Assembly (NCBI GenBank): GCA_964614645.1
Contig: CAZTMA010000124.1
Span: forward strand, 1-16,922
Length of the DNA stretch: 16,922 nt
From: MWBF01 sp964614645
Lineage (GTDB): Bacteria > Chloroflexota > Anaerolineae > CG2-30-64-16
Direction: 5' to 3'
Below, in pieces: positions 14,963 to 16,922 of the stretch. Within the stretch, counting starts at the first letter, position 1; each line of letters opens with the position of its first letter. Made by a program: the position numbers and the translations under genes. A model generated the notes under the pieces. The model did not search any database. It was given only the letters and a program-made list of their open reading frames with translations, and was not told where the DNA came from.

Positions 14963-16442
14963 CGAGACAACTTCGCAGCACGTTGTCGTGGTCGGCGGCG
15001 GCATTGCCGGGCTGAGCACGGCCTGGTATCTCATCCGGCAGGCGCAGGCGGCCGGCCTGAACCTGCGCTGCACGGTGCTGGAGAAATCCGACCGTTGGGG
15101 CGGCAAGATCCTGACCGAAGAGGTCGCCATCGAGGGCGCGGGCAGATTCGTCATCGAGGGCGGGCCGGACTCCTTCATCGCGCAGAAGCCATGGGCCGCA
15201 CAACTGGCTGGGGAACTGGGCCTGGGCGACCGGCTGCTCGGCACGAACGACGCCAGCCGCAAGACCTACGTGGTGAGCCGCGGGCGTCCCGTGCCGCTGC
15301 CCGATGGCGTGCTGCTGATCGTGCCGACGAAGCTCATGCCATTCGCGCTCTCGCCGCTCATTTCGCCGCTCGGCAAGCTGCGCATGGGTCTGGACCTGTT
15401 CATCCCCCCACGCCGCGACGGCCGGGACGAAACATTGGCCGCGTTTGTGCGCCGGCGGCTGGGCGCAGAGGCGCTCGACAAAATTGCGGAGCCGCTGCTG
15501 TCGGGCATCTACAACGCCGAGGCGGATCGCCAGAGCCTGCTGGCTACCTTCCCGCGCTTCCGCGCGCTGGAAGAGCAGCATGGCAGCCTGACCAGGGGCA
15601 TCCTGGCGTCACGGCGCAACGGCCACGGCAAGGCCCAAGGGGGCGGCAACCACGGCGCGGCCCCCAAGTCCGATGCACCGCGCAAACCCTCGTCTGCGTT
15701 CCTGACACTGCGCGGGGGCACGGGCGAACTGGTGGACGCCCTGGCCGCCGCGTTGCAGCCGTTGGCTGAGTTGCGGACCGGCGTCGGCGTGGTATCGCTG
15801 GAATTTGAAGGTCGCTGGCAGCTCGCGCTGGACGACGGCTCGACGCTCGAAGCTGATGCCGTGGTGCTCGCCACTCCCGCGTGGACAGCCGCAGAACTCG
15901 TGCGGCCGCACGCACCCGCCGCCGCCGAACGCATGGACGCGATCCGCTACGTCGGGACAGGCACAGTCTCACTCGCTTATCGGCGCGCCGATGTCGCACA
16001 CGCGCCGTTAGGCTTCGGGATCGTAGTGCCGCGCAGCGAGCGGCGGCCCATCAACGCCATCACCTTCAGCTCGACCAAGTTCGACGATCGCGCACCGGAG
16101 GGCTATGCCCTGCTGCGCGTCTTCTTCGGCGGCTCGCGCAGCCCGCACTCAATGGAACTGGACGACGCAGAGCTGCTGAACACCGTGCGTCAGGAGCTGG
16201 CACACCTGACCGGCATCCGCGCGGAGCCGCTGTTCCACCACATCTACCGCTGGCCGCGCTCGAACCCGCAGTATGACGTCGATCACCTGGACCGCGTGGC
16301 CGAGATCGAGAGGGCCTTGCCGCCTGGGGTGCATGTGACGGGCAGTCCTTATCGCGGCGTCGGCCTGCCCGACTGCGTCAAACAGGCCCAGGAGACGGCG
16401 GGGCAGGTCGTCAACTATCTAACTACCAGAGGGAGAAGATGA
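14955..16442 (+). CDS. hemY: Coproporphyrinogen III oxidase CgoX (HemY/PPO family), 495 aa
   Basis: FAD-dependent, oxygen-using six-electron oxidase. In the coproporphyrin route it turns coproporphyrinogen III into coproporphyrin III, the substrate of the ferrochelatase encoded just upstream. The N terminus has the FAD dinucleotide fold VVVGGGIAGLSTAWYL (11-26) and a VLEKSDRWGGKI segment. FVIEGGPDSF and EPLLSGIYNA (179-188) are PPO-family signatures, and the C-terminal GSPYRGVGLPDCVKQA closes the FAD site. Residues of about 220-246 form a Gly/His/Lys-rich, probably disordered insert between domains. Length suits the soluble HemY/CgoX type. The ATG at 14955 overlaps the previous gene by 8 bases and relies on translational coupling. 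Classical protoporphyrinogen oxidase is the alternative, but ChdC in the same operon favours the coproporphyrinogen substrate. Confidence 0.93.
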   Translation: MSNETTSQHVVVVGGGIAGLSTAWYLIRQAQAAGLNLRCTVLEKSDRWGGKILTEEVAIEGAGRFVIEGGPDSFIAQKPWAAQLAGELGLGDRLLGTNDASRKTYVVSRGRPVPLPDGVLLIVPTKLMPFALSPLISPLGKLRMGLDLFIPPRRDGRDETLAAFVRRRLGAEALDKIAEPLLSGIYNAEADRQSLLATFPRFRALEEQHGSLTRGILASRRNGHGKAQGGGNHGAAPKSDAPRKPSSAFLTLRGGTGELVDALAAALQPLAELRTGVGVVSLEFEGRWQLALDDGSTLEADAVVLATPAWTAAELVRPHAPAAAERMDAIRYVGTGTVSLAYRRADVAHAPLGFGIVVPRSERRPINAITFSSTKFDDRAPEGYALLRVFFGGSRSPHSMELDDAELLNTVRQELAHLTGIRAEPLFHHIYRWPRSNPQYDVDHLDRVAEIERALPPGVHVTGSPYRGVGLPDCVKQAQETAGQVVNYLTTRGRR

Positions 16443-16922
16443 GGCATTTTGTGAAGCGTGTACTGATTCTGGCACTCCTGCTCGGCCTACTGGCCGGATG
16501 CACACCGCTTGCGCCGGCCACGGCGCCCGCCGAGCCCGTCAGCGCAACAACGACAGAAACACCAGCAACCGGCGCGAGTGAACCTGTCGAGGGGTCAGCC
16601 GAAGGCGGTACGGTCTATCGGGCTCTGACCTCGGAGCCGGCCAACCTGGACCCGCAGGGCGCGCCCCATTCAGGCCTGAGCCTGGTGCTGCCCTACCTGT
16701 TCGACACGTTGGTGGTGCTCGACCTGGACAATTCGGTGCATGGGCTGCTGGCCGACAGTTGGGAGACATCCGGTGACGGTAAAGCGATCACCGTGACGCT
16801 TAAGTCAGGCGTTACCTTCCACGACGGAGCACCGCTCAACGCTGAAGCCGTGAAGTTCACGTTCGAACGCTTCCAGGAAGTCGGCAAGGCATCGCCCATC
16901 TACGGCGGCATCGCACAGATGG
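16439..16922 (+). CDS. ABC transporter family-5 solute-binding lipoprotein (partial, runs off the window)
   Basis: The first 161 codons of an extracytoplasmic substrate-binding lipoprotein. A short signal with two basic residues and a leucine-rich core ends in the lipobox LLAGC (C21), followed by a Thr/Pro/Ala-rich tether to about residue 55. The mature part then matches the SBP_bac_5 (peptide/nickel/opine) opening: GGTVYRALTSEPANLDPQG, SWETSGDGKAITVTLKSGVTFHDG and LNAEAVKFTFERF. Such proteins deliver oligopeptides, metal complexes or, in DppA and HbpA-like cases, haem to an ABC permease. The ATG at 16439 overlaps the cgoX stop as ATGA, with GAGGGAG just upstream, so it is translationally coupled to haem synthesis. 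The ligand cannot be told; the rest of the gene and any permease lie beyond the window. Confidence 0.9.
   Translation, partial: MRHFVKRVLILALLLGLLAGCTPLAPATAPAEPVSATTTETPATGASEPVEGSAEGGTVYRALTSEPANLDPQGAPHSGLSLVLPYLFDTLVVLDLDNSVHGLLADSWETSGDGKAITVTLKSGVTFHDGAPLNAEAVKFTFERFQEVGKASPIYGGIAQM

Overview
This window is GC-rich and densely coding. It most likely comes from a bacterium of the Chloroflexota (Anaerolineae/Caldilineae-like), perhaps a metagenome contig. The phylum is an inference. It rests on a large alpha-2-macroglobulin lipoprotein, a death-like effector-associated domain fused to a TPR protein, coproporphyrin-type haem genes, a BldC-like one-domain regulator and two lipobox lipoproteins. 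No rRNA, tRNA, CRISPR array or insertion sequence was seen.

Left part (1-2724): the last codons of what may be an acetyltransferase, then a predicted zinc metallopeptidase (219-1742, +). Convergent with it is a small membrane protein (1751-2533, -) with an N-terminal death-like/effector-associated domain, one membrane helix and an extracytoplasmic helical repeat domain. These two are the least characterised genes and are candidates for a signalling or conflict module.

Middle (2725-11299): a 2049-residue alpha-2-macroglobulin lipoprotein with an intact CxEQ thioester motif, expressed from an extended -10 promoter. A strong hairpin separates it from an FGGY sugar kinase and a YhhN/TMEM86-like membrane protein (probable lysoplasmalogenase).

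Right part (11300-16922): a haem-synthesis operon. A BldC/MerR-like regulator sits behind a near-consensus promoter and a striking set of 10-bp-phased direct repeats. It is followed by a radical SAM/SPASM protein resembling AhbD/NirJ, a chlorite-dismutase-family coproheme decarboxylase (ChdC/HemQ), coproporphyrin ferrochelatase (CpfC/HemH), coproporphyrinogen oxidase (CgoX/HemY) and the start of a family-5 solute-binding lipoprotein. The junctions are ATGA or 8-nt overlaps. In the coproporphyrin route CgoX makes coproporphyrin III, CpfC inserts iron and ChdC decarboxylates two propionates. The radical SAM enzyme could do the same last step without oxygen or peroxide, so the operon may carry two unrelated enzymes for one reaction under one dedicated regulator. 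This is the most interesting system in the window.
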